Shown here in pieces: positions 1 through 5,664 of a stretch of 15,447 nucleotides of DNA (position 1 is its first letter; each line of letters begins with the position of its first letter). This DNA comes from Paraclostridium ghonii (GTDB lineage Bacteria; Bacillota; Clostridia; Peptostreptococcales; Peptostreptococcaceae). Below the pieces are notes generated by a model, which worked only from the letters and a program-made list of their open reading frames with translations, was not told the origin of the DNA and made no database searches. The stretch is taken from positions 1 through 15,447 of the forward strand of contig NZ_JAKEDR010000072.1 of NCBI RefSeq assembly GCF_023653455.1, written 5' to 3'. A program made the position numbers and the translations under genes.

Positions 1-37
1 TAGTAAAACTAACCTTATTTTTTATTTATATTAACTT

Positions 38-451
38 TTATTGTTGCTTACATATTCCTCGTCCTTGGGATTTTCCATTTTGAGTATGTCTATTATTTAA
101 TCTTTCAGATCTTTCTTGCTTTATATTTTCTAAAAATTCATCCCCTAAATACTTATATACCTTATCATGAATTGAAAAGTATTCATTCAGCTCATTCTGA
201 CTCATATTAGATTTCGATTGTTTATAGTGTTTCTCAAATATTACTTTTTCATCTTCTGTAAGCTCATTATAGCCTTTTTCTATAAGTTTTTGTTGTTCAT
301 CTGTTAGACTGCACTCTTGTCTATTTTGTTGTCTATAATTGGTTTCATTATTTGTAACTACTTTTTCATTTGCATTTGCTATGACCCCCATAGATCCAAC
401 GCCAATAGCCGATATAACACTAAGTGATAATATTATTTTTTTTAATTTCAT
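38..451 (-). CDS. Small secreted protein with LTxEQ-like helical segments, third gene of a two-component locus
   Basis: This is a 137-residue exported protein of unknown function. Residues 1-27 form a classic signal peptide: a KLKK n-region, a hydrophobic core, and an AxA signal peptidase I site (A25-N26-A27). The mature part is hydrophilic and probably helical. It has two related segments, around LTDEQQKLIEKGYNE (48-62) and LTEDEKVIFEKHYKQ (63-77). Only two cysteines are present (C47 and C134), which could form a disulfide outside the cell. The ATG is preceded by a strong AGGAGGT at 458-464. The gene follows the sensor kinase by 76 bp and has its own candidate promoter with a direct repeat. 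LTxxQ-type segments occur in Spy/CpxP proteins, and clostridia carry small exported proteins with similar LTDEQ starts, but I cannot assign a family from sequence alone. A role as target or accessory sensor of the upstream kinase is inference. Confidence 0.8.
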   Translation of the reverse strand: MKLKKIILSLSVISAIGVGSMGVIANANEKVVTNNETNYRQQNRQECSLTDEQQKLIEKGYNELTEDEKVIFEKHYKQSKSNMSQNELNEYFSIHDKVYKYLGDEFLENIKQERSERLNNRHTQNGKSQGRGICKQQ

Positions 452-478
452 AAAAATACCTCCTATAAATTATCTTTA

Positions 479-517
479 ATATTATTATGAATTTCTATTG
501 TTACAACTTCGTTACAA
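479..517 (-). promoter_or_regulatory. Promoter with 11-bp-period direct repeat upstream of the secreted protein gene
   Basis: On the minus strand TTGTAAC occurs twice (517-511 and 506-500) with 4 bases between, giving a period of exactly 11 bp. The downstream copy supplies a -35 (TTGTAA, 506-501), followed after 16 bases by a -10 (TAATAT, 484-479). OmpR/PhoB-family regulators bind head-to-tail repeats spaced one helical turn apart near the -35, so this is a plausible site for the regulator encoded at 1969-2634. The repeats are seen directly; the regulator assignment is inference. Confidence 0.55.
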
Positions 518-527
518 ATCAAAATTT

Positions 528-1967
528 TTATAATTTTAACTCAAACCAAAATTCGACGCCTTCTTTTTTATTGAAAACTCCACATTTTCCTTCATGAAGT
601 TTTATTATTTCCCTTACAATAGATAATCCTAATCCAATTCTATTATCGCTATATGTTCTAGACTTGTTAACTCTTATAAAAGAATCCCATATTTTATCTA
701 AATGTTCATCTTTTATATTTTTTCCACTATTATATATAGATACTCTTAAATTTTCTTTATACATATATGTAGATATATTTAAAATCCCTCTATCATCCAT
801 ATGATATATAGCATTGTCTATAAAATTGTATAAAACTTGTTGAAGTCTTATTTTATCTGCACATACAAATATATCGTCTATATATAATTTTACATTTATA
901 TTATTTTCCTCTATCTTTATTTCAAAGTTTCTAATAGTTTCTACTATTAAATCTTTTATATTTAATTTTTCTTTTCTAATACTAAAAGTCTTAGATTCTA
1001 ATTTATATAAATCTAGCAAATCTTTAACTAACGTTCCCATTTTTTCACTTTCTTCATATATTACATCTATATAATACATTCTATCTTCATAACTTTTAGC
1101 TACATTGCTTTTTAAACCTAAAGCATATCCATTTATAACAGTTATAGGAGTCTTTAGTTCATGTGATACACTAGATACAAATTCTTTTCTAATCTTCTCT
1201 TGCTTTTCTTTATTTTTAATAAGTGTTTCTAATTCATCATTTTTATACTTCAAGTCATTTAATGTAATATACACTTTATCCGATAATTTATTTATACTTT
1301 TTCCTAATTTTTCAATTTCATCATCAGTTCTTATATCTACTCTTTCATCAAAATCTAGATTTGAAATTTTATCAGTAACTTCATTTAACTTCCTTATAGG
1401 CTTTGTAAATTTATTGGAGAAAACTATAGCTATTATTATAGAAATAATTATTATAGGGATAAAAATAATAATTAAAAAAGTAGAAGCTATTTTTATACTA
1501 TTCTCAATTGAACTTATAGGTGTTTTAATCACTATAGTGTATAAGCTATCAGCTGTATTAGATATAGTTGATAAAAATTCAATATTTTCTGAGTTTTCAT
1601 GTATTATATACGATGTTAAGTTTCTATTTATATAGTATTCATCTACTATTTCATATTTATTTTTCATTTTACCTGGCATGTTGCTATGCATGCTAATTCT
1701 ATCTCTAAATACTATATTTCCTTCTTTATTATATATATCTAAGTTTACATTCTTACTTTCACTTAATTTTAAAAGTTCATTAAATGTAGTATCATCTATA
1801 TTTTCTTTTAATATTGTATTTATTTCATTTGAGAGCTTATCCAATTGCAAACTTGTATATGTTATATATACATTTTTAAAATTAAAAGTAAAAATTAATA
1901 TCCCAATTAACATCATTGAGTTTATAAGAATTATGCCAATTAATAATTTATTTTTTATAGACCTCAT
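528..1967 (-). CDS. VanS/PhoR-like membrane sensor histidine kinase
   Basis: This is a membrane sensor kinase that autophosphorylates and should pass phosphate to the OmpR-type regulator just upstream. Counting from the ATG at 1967 (about 479 aa), TM1 covers about residues 6-28. An extracellular domain of about 125 residues follows. TM2 is at about 160-183, then come a HAMP linker, a HisKA domain with the H-box SSVSHELKTPIT (His269), and a HATPase_c domain with N-box FIDNAIYH and G2 box GLGLSIV. The G1 box reads YNSGKNI in place of DxGxG, a variant known in VanS-like Firmicute kinases. A longer reading frame opens at an ATG at 1991. The start at 1967 is preferred because GGTGA lies just upstream (1973-1977) and the ATG follows the regulator's TAA by one base, typical of translational coupling. 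The signal sensed is unknown. Confidence 0.9.
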   Translation of the reverse strand: MRSIKNKLLIGIILINSMMLIGILIFTFNFKNVYITYTSLQLDKLSNEINTILKENIDDTTFNELLKLSESKNVNLDIYNKEGNIVFRDRISMHSNMPGKMKNKYEIVDEYYINRNLTSYIIHENSENIEFLSTISNTADSLYTIVIKTPISSIENSIKIASTFLIIIFIPIIIISIIIAIVFSNKFTKPIRKLNEVTDKISNLDFDERVDIRTDDEIEKLGKSINKLSDKVYITLNDLKYKNDELETLIKNKEKQEKIRKEFVSSVSHELKTPITVINGYALGLKSNVAKSYEDRMYYIDVIYEESEKMGTLVKDLLDLYKLESKTFSIRKEKLNIKDLIVETIRNFEIKIEENNINVKLYIDDIFVCADKIRLQQVLYNFIDNAIYHMDDRGILNISTYMYKENLRVSIYNSGKNIKDEHLDKIWDSFIRVNKSRTYSDNRIGLGLSIVREIIKLHEGKCGVFNKKEGVEFWFELKL

Positions 1968-1968
1968 T

Positions 1969-2634
1969 TTAGTCACCAAAAACATATCCAAAACCTCTTC
2001 TGGTTTTAATTAGTTCAGATTCAACACCTAATTTTTTTCTTAATCTAGTAATATGTGTATCTAGGGTTCTTGGATCACCATAATAATCATAACCCCATAC
2101 TAAGTCTAGTAATTTTTCTTTTTTAAAAGATATTCCCACATTATTTAAAAATATTAACATTAATTCATATTCTTTTGGTGTTAATTCTATTTCTTTTTCT
2201 TTAACTTTTATTACATTATTATTTAGTTGAAGACTTATGCCTCCATATCTAAAGATTTGCTTATATTTTAAGGCATTGTATCTTTTTATTAGATTCTTTA
2301 TTCTAGCAATTAGCAATTTAGGATTAAATGGTTTATAAATATATTCATCTGCCCCTATATCAAACCCAAACAATTCATCTACATCACTGTCTTTTGCTGT
2401 CAATATAAGCACTGGAATATCTGATTTTGATTTTATATGTTTACATACATCCCATCCATCTACAACAGGCATCATTATATCTAATATGGCTAATGATATA
2501 TTTTCTTTTTCAAATAATTCAATTGCTTCTTTTCCATTCTCAGCTGTATATATATTGTAATCCTCTAATTTTAAGAAATCATTTAGTAATCTTAATATTC
2601 TTAAATCGTCATCAGCAACTAATATATTAATCAT
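1969..2634 (-). CDS. OmpR/PhoB-family response regulator
   Basis: This is a 221-residue DNA-binding response regulator and the first gene of the operon. The N-terminal receiver has the acidic pocket ADDD (residues 7-10), the phosphoacceptor Asp52 in LAILDIMMP, the switch Thr79 in LILTA, and Lys101 in YIYKPF. The C-terminal winged helix (about 125-221) has the LTPKEYELM start, the recognition region DTHITRLRKKLG, and the terminal hairpin TRRGFGYVFGD. A GGAGAGG ribosome binding site precedes the ATG. The kinase gene follows with its ATG one base after this TAA, so the two are a cognate pair. A sigma-A promoter with a 14-bp palindrome in the leader lies upstream, which suggests regulated or autoregulated expression. 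Targets probably include the secreted-protein gene at 38-451, judging by its direct repeat; this is inference. Confidence 0.92.
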   Translation of the reverse strand: MINILVADDDLRILRLLNDFLKLEDYNIYTAENGKEAIELFEKENISLAILDIMMPVVDGWDVCKHIKSKSDIPVLILTAKDSDVDELFGFDIGADEYIYKPFNPKLLIARIKNLIKRYNALKYKQIFRYGGISLQLNNNVIKVKEKEIELTPKEYELMLIFLNNVGISFKKEKLLDLVWGYDYYGDPRTLDTHITRLRKKLGVESELIKTRRGFGYVFGD

Positions 2635-2661
2635 TTATTCCTCTCCTTTGGCCTTTTTACC

Positions 2662-2675
2662 TTATGTTAACATAA
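2662..2675. promoter_or_regulatory. 14-bp perfect palindrome in the leader of the response-regulator operon
   Basis: TTATGTTAACATAA is a perfect inverted repeat lying about 28 bp downstream of the -10 and about 27 bp upstream of the regulator's start codon. Its position suits a roadblock or repressor operator. The palindrome is seen directly; the function is inference, and short AT palindromes arise by chance in such DNA. Confidence 0.35.
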
Positions 2676-2702
2676 ATATTATTTTTAATTTAGTTACTTA
2701 AT

Positions 2703-2730
2703 TTTATATTAGTTTTAAATATAGTGTCAA
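2703..2730 (-). promoter_or_regulatory. Sigma-A promoter of the two-component operon
   Basis: The -35 is a perfect TTGACA (2730-2725). A 16-bp spacer leads to the -10, TATAAA (2708-2703). It lies between the end of the Cax gene and the regulator start, leaving a leader of about 60 bases. This implies the two-component operon is transcribed independently of the upstream exchanger gene. Confidence 0.65.
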
Positions 2731-2773
2731 TGTTGCATATTACAGTCAATTTAATATATAGTAATCTTTTTAA

Positions 2774-2796
2774 ACTTTACTTTTTCAAAATAAAGT
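2774..2796 (-). terminator. Weak hairpin after the Cax gene
   Basis: ACTTTA (2774-2779) pairs with TAAAGT (2791-2796), and inner A/T pairs extend the hairpin. It sits about 30 bp past the Cax stop. The following U-tract on the minus strand is short and broken, so termination here is uncertain. Confidence 0.3.
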
Positions 2797-2826
2797 AGGC
2801 CTTTTAAATAGTCATATTTTTATCTT

Positions 2827-3870
2827 TTATAGTATGAAAAATCCTGTGGCAATAATAAAATACACAGATAATAATTGCACTCCCTCTAACCAATTTGACT
2901 GTCCATCACTCGCTACTCTATTTACAATAAGAACTGAAACGATTAATGAAACTAATTCAAATAGATTAAATACAATGCTCATAGGAGTAAATAGTAAGCT
3001 TAAAAAGATTAATATAGGAGCAACAAACAATATTATTTGTAAACTAGACCCAATTGCAATTTCTATAGCAACATCCATTTTATTCTTAATAGCCATTACA
3101 ACAGCAGTTGAATGTTCCGCTGCATTTCCTATTATAGGTATTACTATTATGCCGACAAAAAATTCGCTTAATCCTAATGTTTCACTTAACGAACCTACTC
3201 CACTAACTAAAAATTCACTTTCTATTGCTATTAATATAGTAGCTATTGCTAAAATAAATATAGATTTTTTAAGTGACCATTTAACGTGTCCATCATCTTC
3301 AGGTTCTGATGAGTATATATCCTTATGTGTATAAAATGAAAATACTAAACTTAATATATATATTATAAACATTATTATAGCTACAATAATACTCAATCCC
3401 TCATATTTTGTATTTAGTAAACTAGGACTTATTGTATAAGTAAAGATAGCTGGTATACATAGTCCTATAGTTGCAAATAAAAGCATACTTGACGATACCC
3501 CTATAACTTGTTTATTAAAAGTTTGGTTTTTGTGTTTTAATCCTCCAAATAGCATACTAGCTCCAAGCACAAGTAATATATTCCCTATAACAGATCCCGC
3601 TATAGATGCTTTTACTACATCAAATAGACCTTCTTTTAAAGCAAAAACTGAAATTATAAGTTCAGTTGCATTCCCAAATGTAGCATTTAAAAATCCCCCT
3701 ACCTTTGATCCTGTATAAAAAGCTATCTCTTCTGTAGCTTCGCCCATAAGTCCAGCTAAAGGAATAATTGATAGTGCTGCCAATACAAACATTACGGTAG
3801 GTGTTAAGTGCATAAATTCTCCAATTATACTTATTGGTATAAATATCAGTAAATACTTTAATACTTTCAT
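2827..3870 (-). CDS. cax: Ca2+/H+ exchanger, CaCA superfamily (CAX type)
   Basis: This is a 347-residue membrane antiporter predicted to export Ca2+ (or a related divalent cation) in exchange for protons. It has about 11 hydrophobic segments arranged as two homologous halves. The first signature is GEATEEIA (43-50) followed by FGNATELI (65-72). The matching second motif is PIIGNAAEHSTAVVMA (245-260). The paired glutamates in GNATE and GNAAE are the conserved cation-binding residues of the family. An acidic loop (SEPEDDGH, 188-195) separates the halves, as is typical. Length is normal for a bacterial CAX protein. The ATG is preceded by AGAGGTGA. It stands alone: upstream lies the terminator of the AgrB-like gene, and downstream a new promoter starts the two-component operon. 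Two TAAAGGTAGAT repeats upstream may take part in its control. The family call is firm; ion specificity is inferred. Confidence 0.93.
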   Translation of the reverse strand: MKVLKYLLIFIPISIIGEFMHLTPTVMFVLAALSIIPLAGLMGEATEEIAFYTGSKVGGFLNATFGNATELIISVFALKEGLFDVVKASIAGSVIGNILLVLGASMLFGGLKHKNQTFNKQVIGVSSSMLLFATIGLCIPAIFTYTISPSLLNTKYEGLSIIVAIIMFIIYILSLVFSFYTHKDIYSSEPEDDGHVKWSLKKSIFILAIATILIAIESEFLVSGVGSLSETLGLSEFFVGIIVIPIIGNAAEHSTAVVMAIKNKMDVAIEIAIGSSLQIILFVAPILIFLSLLFTPMSIVFNLFELVSLIVSVLIVNRVASDGQSNWLEGVQLLSVYFIIATGFFIL

Positions 3871-3925
3871 AGATTCACCTCTTAAATTTTTATATTTTAC
3901 AGTATTTTTTTAATTATTATATATA

Positions 3926-3955
3926 ATCTACCTTTACATATATTATCTACCTTTA
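3926..3955 (-). repeat. Two 11-bp direct repeats upstream of the Cax gene
   Basis: ATCTACCTTTA on the plus strand (TAAAGGTAGAT on the minus) occurs at 3926-3936 and 3945-3955, a period of 19 bp. The flanking TATA-rich bases are partly repeated too. The repeats lie 56-85 bp upstream of the Cax ATG, in the promoter region. No well-formed -35 box stands out, so the promoter may need an activator. Function is inferred. Confidence 0.4.
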
Positions 3956-3979
3956 TATATATAAGTAAGCACTTTCTAT

Positions 3980-4045
3980 AAAATAAAAAACATTTATAGG
4001 CAAGACTTTTAAAATATAACTATACCCATAAATGTTTTTTATTTT
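3980..4045 (-). terminator. Long hairpin terminator after the AgrB-like gene
   Basis: The arms at 4045-4025 and 4000-3980 match at 20 of 21 positions around a 24-base loop. On the minus strand the second arm is U-rich (TGTTTTTTATTTT), as expected of an intrinsic terminator. It begins 4 bases past the AgrB-like stop. The loop and distal arm hold no reading frame longer than a few codons, so no agrD is hidden here. Confidence 0.6.
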
Positions 4046-4049
4046 TAAC

Positions 4050-4634
4050 TTATTCACTTATATAATTTTTTATAGTTGCTAAAATTAACATAACAGCACT
4101 CCAGTATAAAGCACCACAAGTAAATGCTGCATACTCATTTATATAATCTATCCTTAAAGCTATGATTGTTAAAAAAGTAATTATCGTGGCCATTGTCCTA
4201 GATATAAACTTGTTCTTTAATACCTTTTTTAAATTCATTTTATTTCTTATATCTTCTACTGGTGCTAATACGTATACACACACCCAACTTAATACTGTAA
4301 ATAAAATAATTAGAGATCTATAAGTTGTTAAATCATCATAATCACTTGCGTATATAGTAAAAATAAATATCACAATAAACACGGCCAATCGTAAAATGTA
4401 ATTATTAGCTTTATATCCACAGGCAAATTCTCTTATTAATAAATAGCATATTAAAAGTATTATTCCTTGAGTAACTTTCCTAAAGATTAACCCCACTAAT
4501 ATCACACTTACAAAACTTATCCCTAGAAATATTAAAGATTTAATTTTATCTTTATATATTAAAGATTTATCTGCGTCAATTATATTATTTAGTATAAGAA
4601 ATGACGCAAGTCTGTCGGTGAGCAATTCTATCAT
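4050..4634 (-). CDS. AgrB-family membrane protein lacking both catalytic residues, no agrD partner
   Basis: AgrB proteins are membrane cysteine peptidases that cut the AgrD propeptide and help make the cyclic autoinducer. This 194-residue protein has the family layout: about five or six hydrophobic segments, the conserved RExACGYKA region near residue 70, and YVLAPVED followed by a basic stretch (MNLKKVLKNK), which corresponds to the YAPV...K motif. In S. aureus AgrB the catalytic His77 lies in GAHA and Cys84 is seven residues later. Here the aligned positions are Lys75 (codon AAA) and Arg82 (codon CGA), so neither catalytic residue is present. The only nearby Cys, in FACGY, is out of register. 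The start is the ATG at 4634, five bases after GGAGG (4644-4640); the TTG at 4637 is too close to it. No agrD-like frame was found on either side. It may be a non-proteolytic derivative; its role is unknown. Confidence 0.85.
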   Translation of the reverse strand: MIELLTDRLASFLILNNIIDADKSLIYKDKIKSLIFLGISFVSVILVGLIFRKVTQGIILLICYLLIREFACGYKANNYILRLAVFIVIFIFTIYASDYDDLTTYRSLIILFTVLSWVCVYVLAPVEDIRNKMNLKKVLKNKFISRTMATIITFLTIIALRIDYINEYAAFTCGALYWSAVMLILATIKNYISE

Positions 4635-4752
4635 CAAAGCCTCCTTTTTATCCTTTTTATTTTAAAGTATCATCTTCTATTTATTTATTCAATACAAATT
4701 GAAAAACTAGTCATTAAATGTTTATATTTAATACTTTTTAATGCAAAAACTG

Positions 4753-4810
4753 ACCTTTTTAATATAAAAAAGACCGTTATTAAAAACAGTCTTTTTTGTA
4801 TTAAAAAGGT
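4753..4810 (-). terminator. 58-nt inverted repeat, probable terminator after the nitroreductase
   Basis: Arms at 4753-4778 and 4785-4810 pair at 24 of 26 positions around a 6-base loop. The inner part (AAAAAAGAC/GTCTTTTTT) looks like an intrinsic terminator on either strand. The outer extension ACCTTTTTAATA/TATTAAAAAGGT makes it longer than needed. It begins 28 bp past the nitroreductase stop and separates that gene from the AgrB-like gene. Confidence 0.6.
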
Positions 4811-4838
4811 AGTAATTTGATTTTTTATAAATAAATTT

Positions 4839-5477
4839 TTAATCTATGAATGTAGTAACATCCTCTAATGCCTTTCTAGGAGGTTGTAAAGGTTGATTAT
4901 CCTCTGCAACACCTAATGCTATCATTGACATTAACTCATATCCTGGCTTTTCAAATCCTATAAGATTTTCTATTTCAACTTTTGCATGAGTAGGTCCTGT
5001 CATATAACAACTTCCGTACCCCATTTCAGTTGCTGCTAATAAGAAGTTTTCAACTGCTGCTCCTATACTTTGAGCTCCTGATTGGGGTGATACCAATACA
5101 TCTAAAATTTCCTTTGGTGCATCATTTTCTTTTAATATTTTATACTCTATCATTTTATATTCACATCCATAAACTAATACAACAACTGGAGCATTTTTAA
5201 AACACGTATAGTAGCTTATAAAACTCATATGCATCTTTTTATCTTTTTCAGATTTTGCTAGTCCACTTATTCTTTCATGGCTTTTAGTTACTATGTCTGC
5301 CATTTCATTTATTACCTCTTTATTTTGAAGTACTACAAAGTGCCAGTTTTGTTGATTTTTCCCAGATGGGGCATATGTAGCAGCCTTTAAAAGTTCCATT
5401 ATATCTTCTTTTGGTATAGGTGTATTTTTAAATTTCCTTATGCTTTGGCGATTGTATATAAAATCTAAATTTGCCAT
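4839..5477 (-). CDS. Nitroreductase-family flavoprotein
   Basis: This is a 212-residue cytosolic FMN-dependent oxidoreductase of the nitroreductase superfamily, expected to use NAD(P)H to reduce nitro compounds, quinones or similar electrophiles. The N-terminal NRQSIRKFKN (9-18) is the FMN-phosphate-binding R-S-x-R segment. APSGKNQQNWHFVV (36-49) is the conserved P-S-x-x-N-x-Q-P-W-like segment. SPQSGAQSIGAAVENFLLAA and GYGSCYMTGP are the central helix and glycine-rich cofactor loop. Length is typical. The ATG has an AAGGAG ribosome binding site. A long inverted-repeat terminator follows, so it is monocistronic. Its promoter is a perfect consensus placed inside a 25-bp palindrome and shared divergently with a MATE efflux gene. 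That pairing suggests a common response to a toxic compound, which is inference. The physiological substrate cannot be told from sequence. Confidence 0.9.
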   Translation of the reverse strand: MANLDFIYNRQSIRKFKNTPIPKEDIMELLKAATYAPSGKNQQNWHFVVLQNKEVINEMADIVTKSHERISGLAKSEKDKKMHMSFISYYTCFKNAPVVVLVYGCEYKMIEYKILKENDAPKEILDVLVSPQSGAQSIGAAVENFLLAATEMGYGSCYMTGPTHAKVEIENLIGFEKPGYELMSMIALGVAEDNQPLQPPRKALEDVTTFID

Positions 5478-5515
5478 TTTAAATTCTCCTTTTGTATAAA
5501 CTTGTTTTAACTATT

Positions 5516-5571
5516 TTAAATTATATAAATAAAATAGTTTCGTGTCAAACTATTTTATTTATATAATTTAA
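5516..5571. repeat. Perfect 25-bp inverted repeat between nitroreductase and MATE genes
   Basis: The arms 5516-5540 and 5547-5571 are exact reverse complements around the 6-base centre CGTGTC. The inner ends read ATAGTTT/AAACTAT and the outer ends TTAAATTATA/TATAATTTAA. There is no poly-U tail beyond either arm, so it does not look like a terminator. It covers the nitroreductase promoter. A divergent operator is the simplest reading. Confidence 0.7.
5520..5548 (-). promoter_or_regulatory. Consensus sigma-A promoter of the nitroreductase gene
   Basis: On the minus strand TTGACA (5548-5543) and TATAAT (5525-5520) are separated by exactly 17 bases, a perfect match to the vegetative consensus. 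The -35 sits in the palindrome's centre and the -10 in its left arm, so any protein bound to the palindrome would block RNA polymerase. Such a strong core promoter usually goes with repression. Confidence 0.8.
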
Positions 5572-5601
5572 TACCGTTTTTGTCTATTTTAATATAATAT
5601 A

Positions 5602-5630
5602 TTGTATCAATTTTTACATAATGATATTAT
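5602..5630 (+). promoter_or_regulatory. Candidate promoter of the MATE gene
   Basis: TTGTAT (5602-5607), 17 bases, TATTAT (5625-5630), about 35 bp ahead of the MATE ATG. An alternative is TATAAT (5562-5567) in the right arm of the palindrome, but its -35 position (TTCGTG) is poor. Confidence 0.45.
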
Positions 5631-5664
5631 ATGTAAGCATATATTTTTTACAAAGGGGGATTTT

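Noticed and set aside
528..1967. First kinase appearing inactive because its G1 box lacks DxGxG
   Set aside because: YNSGKNI-type variants occur in VanS-like Firmicute kinases. The H, N, and G2 boxes are intact, so loss of activity is not indicated.
1968..1991. Eight-residue longer start for the first sensor kinase
   Set aside because: The ATG at 1967 has GGTGA at good spacing and follows the regulator's stop by one base. The longer start would overlap the regulator by 23 bp.
3871..4049. Search for agrD downstream of the AgrB-like gene
   Set aside because: All minus-strand ATGs in this gap lead to stops within about six codons. The region is a terminator plus the Cax promoter.
5602..5664. 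21-residue N-terminal extension of the MATE protein starting at a TTG
   Set aside because: There is no ribosome binding site, it overlaps the probable promoter, and the ATG at 5665 has GGGGGA upstream and begins the family consensus.
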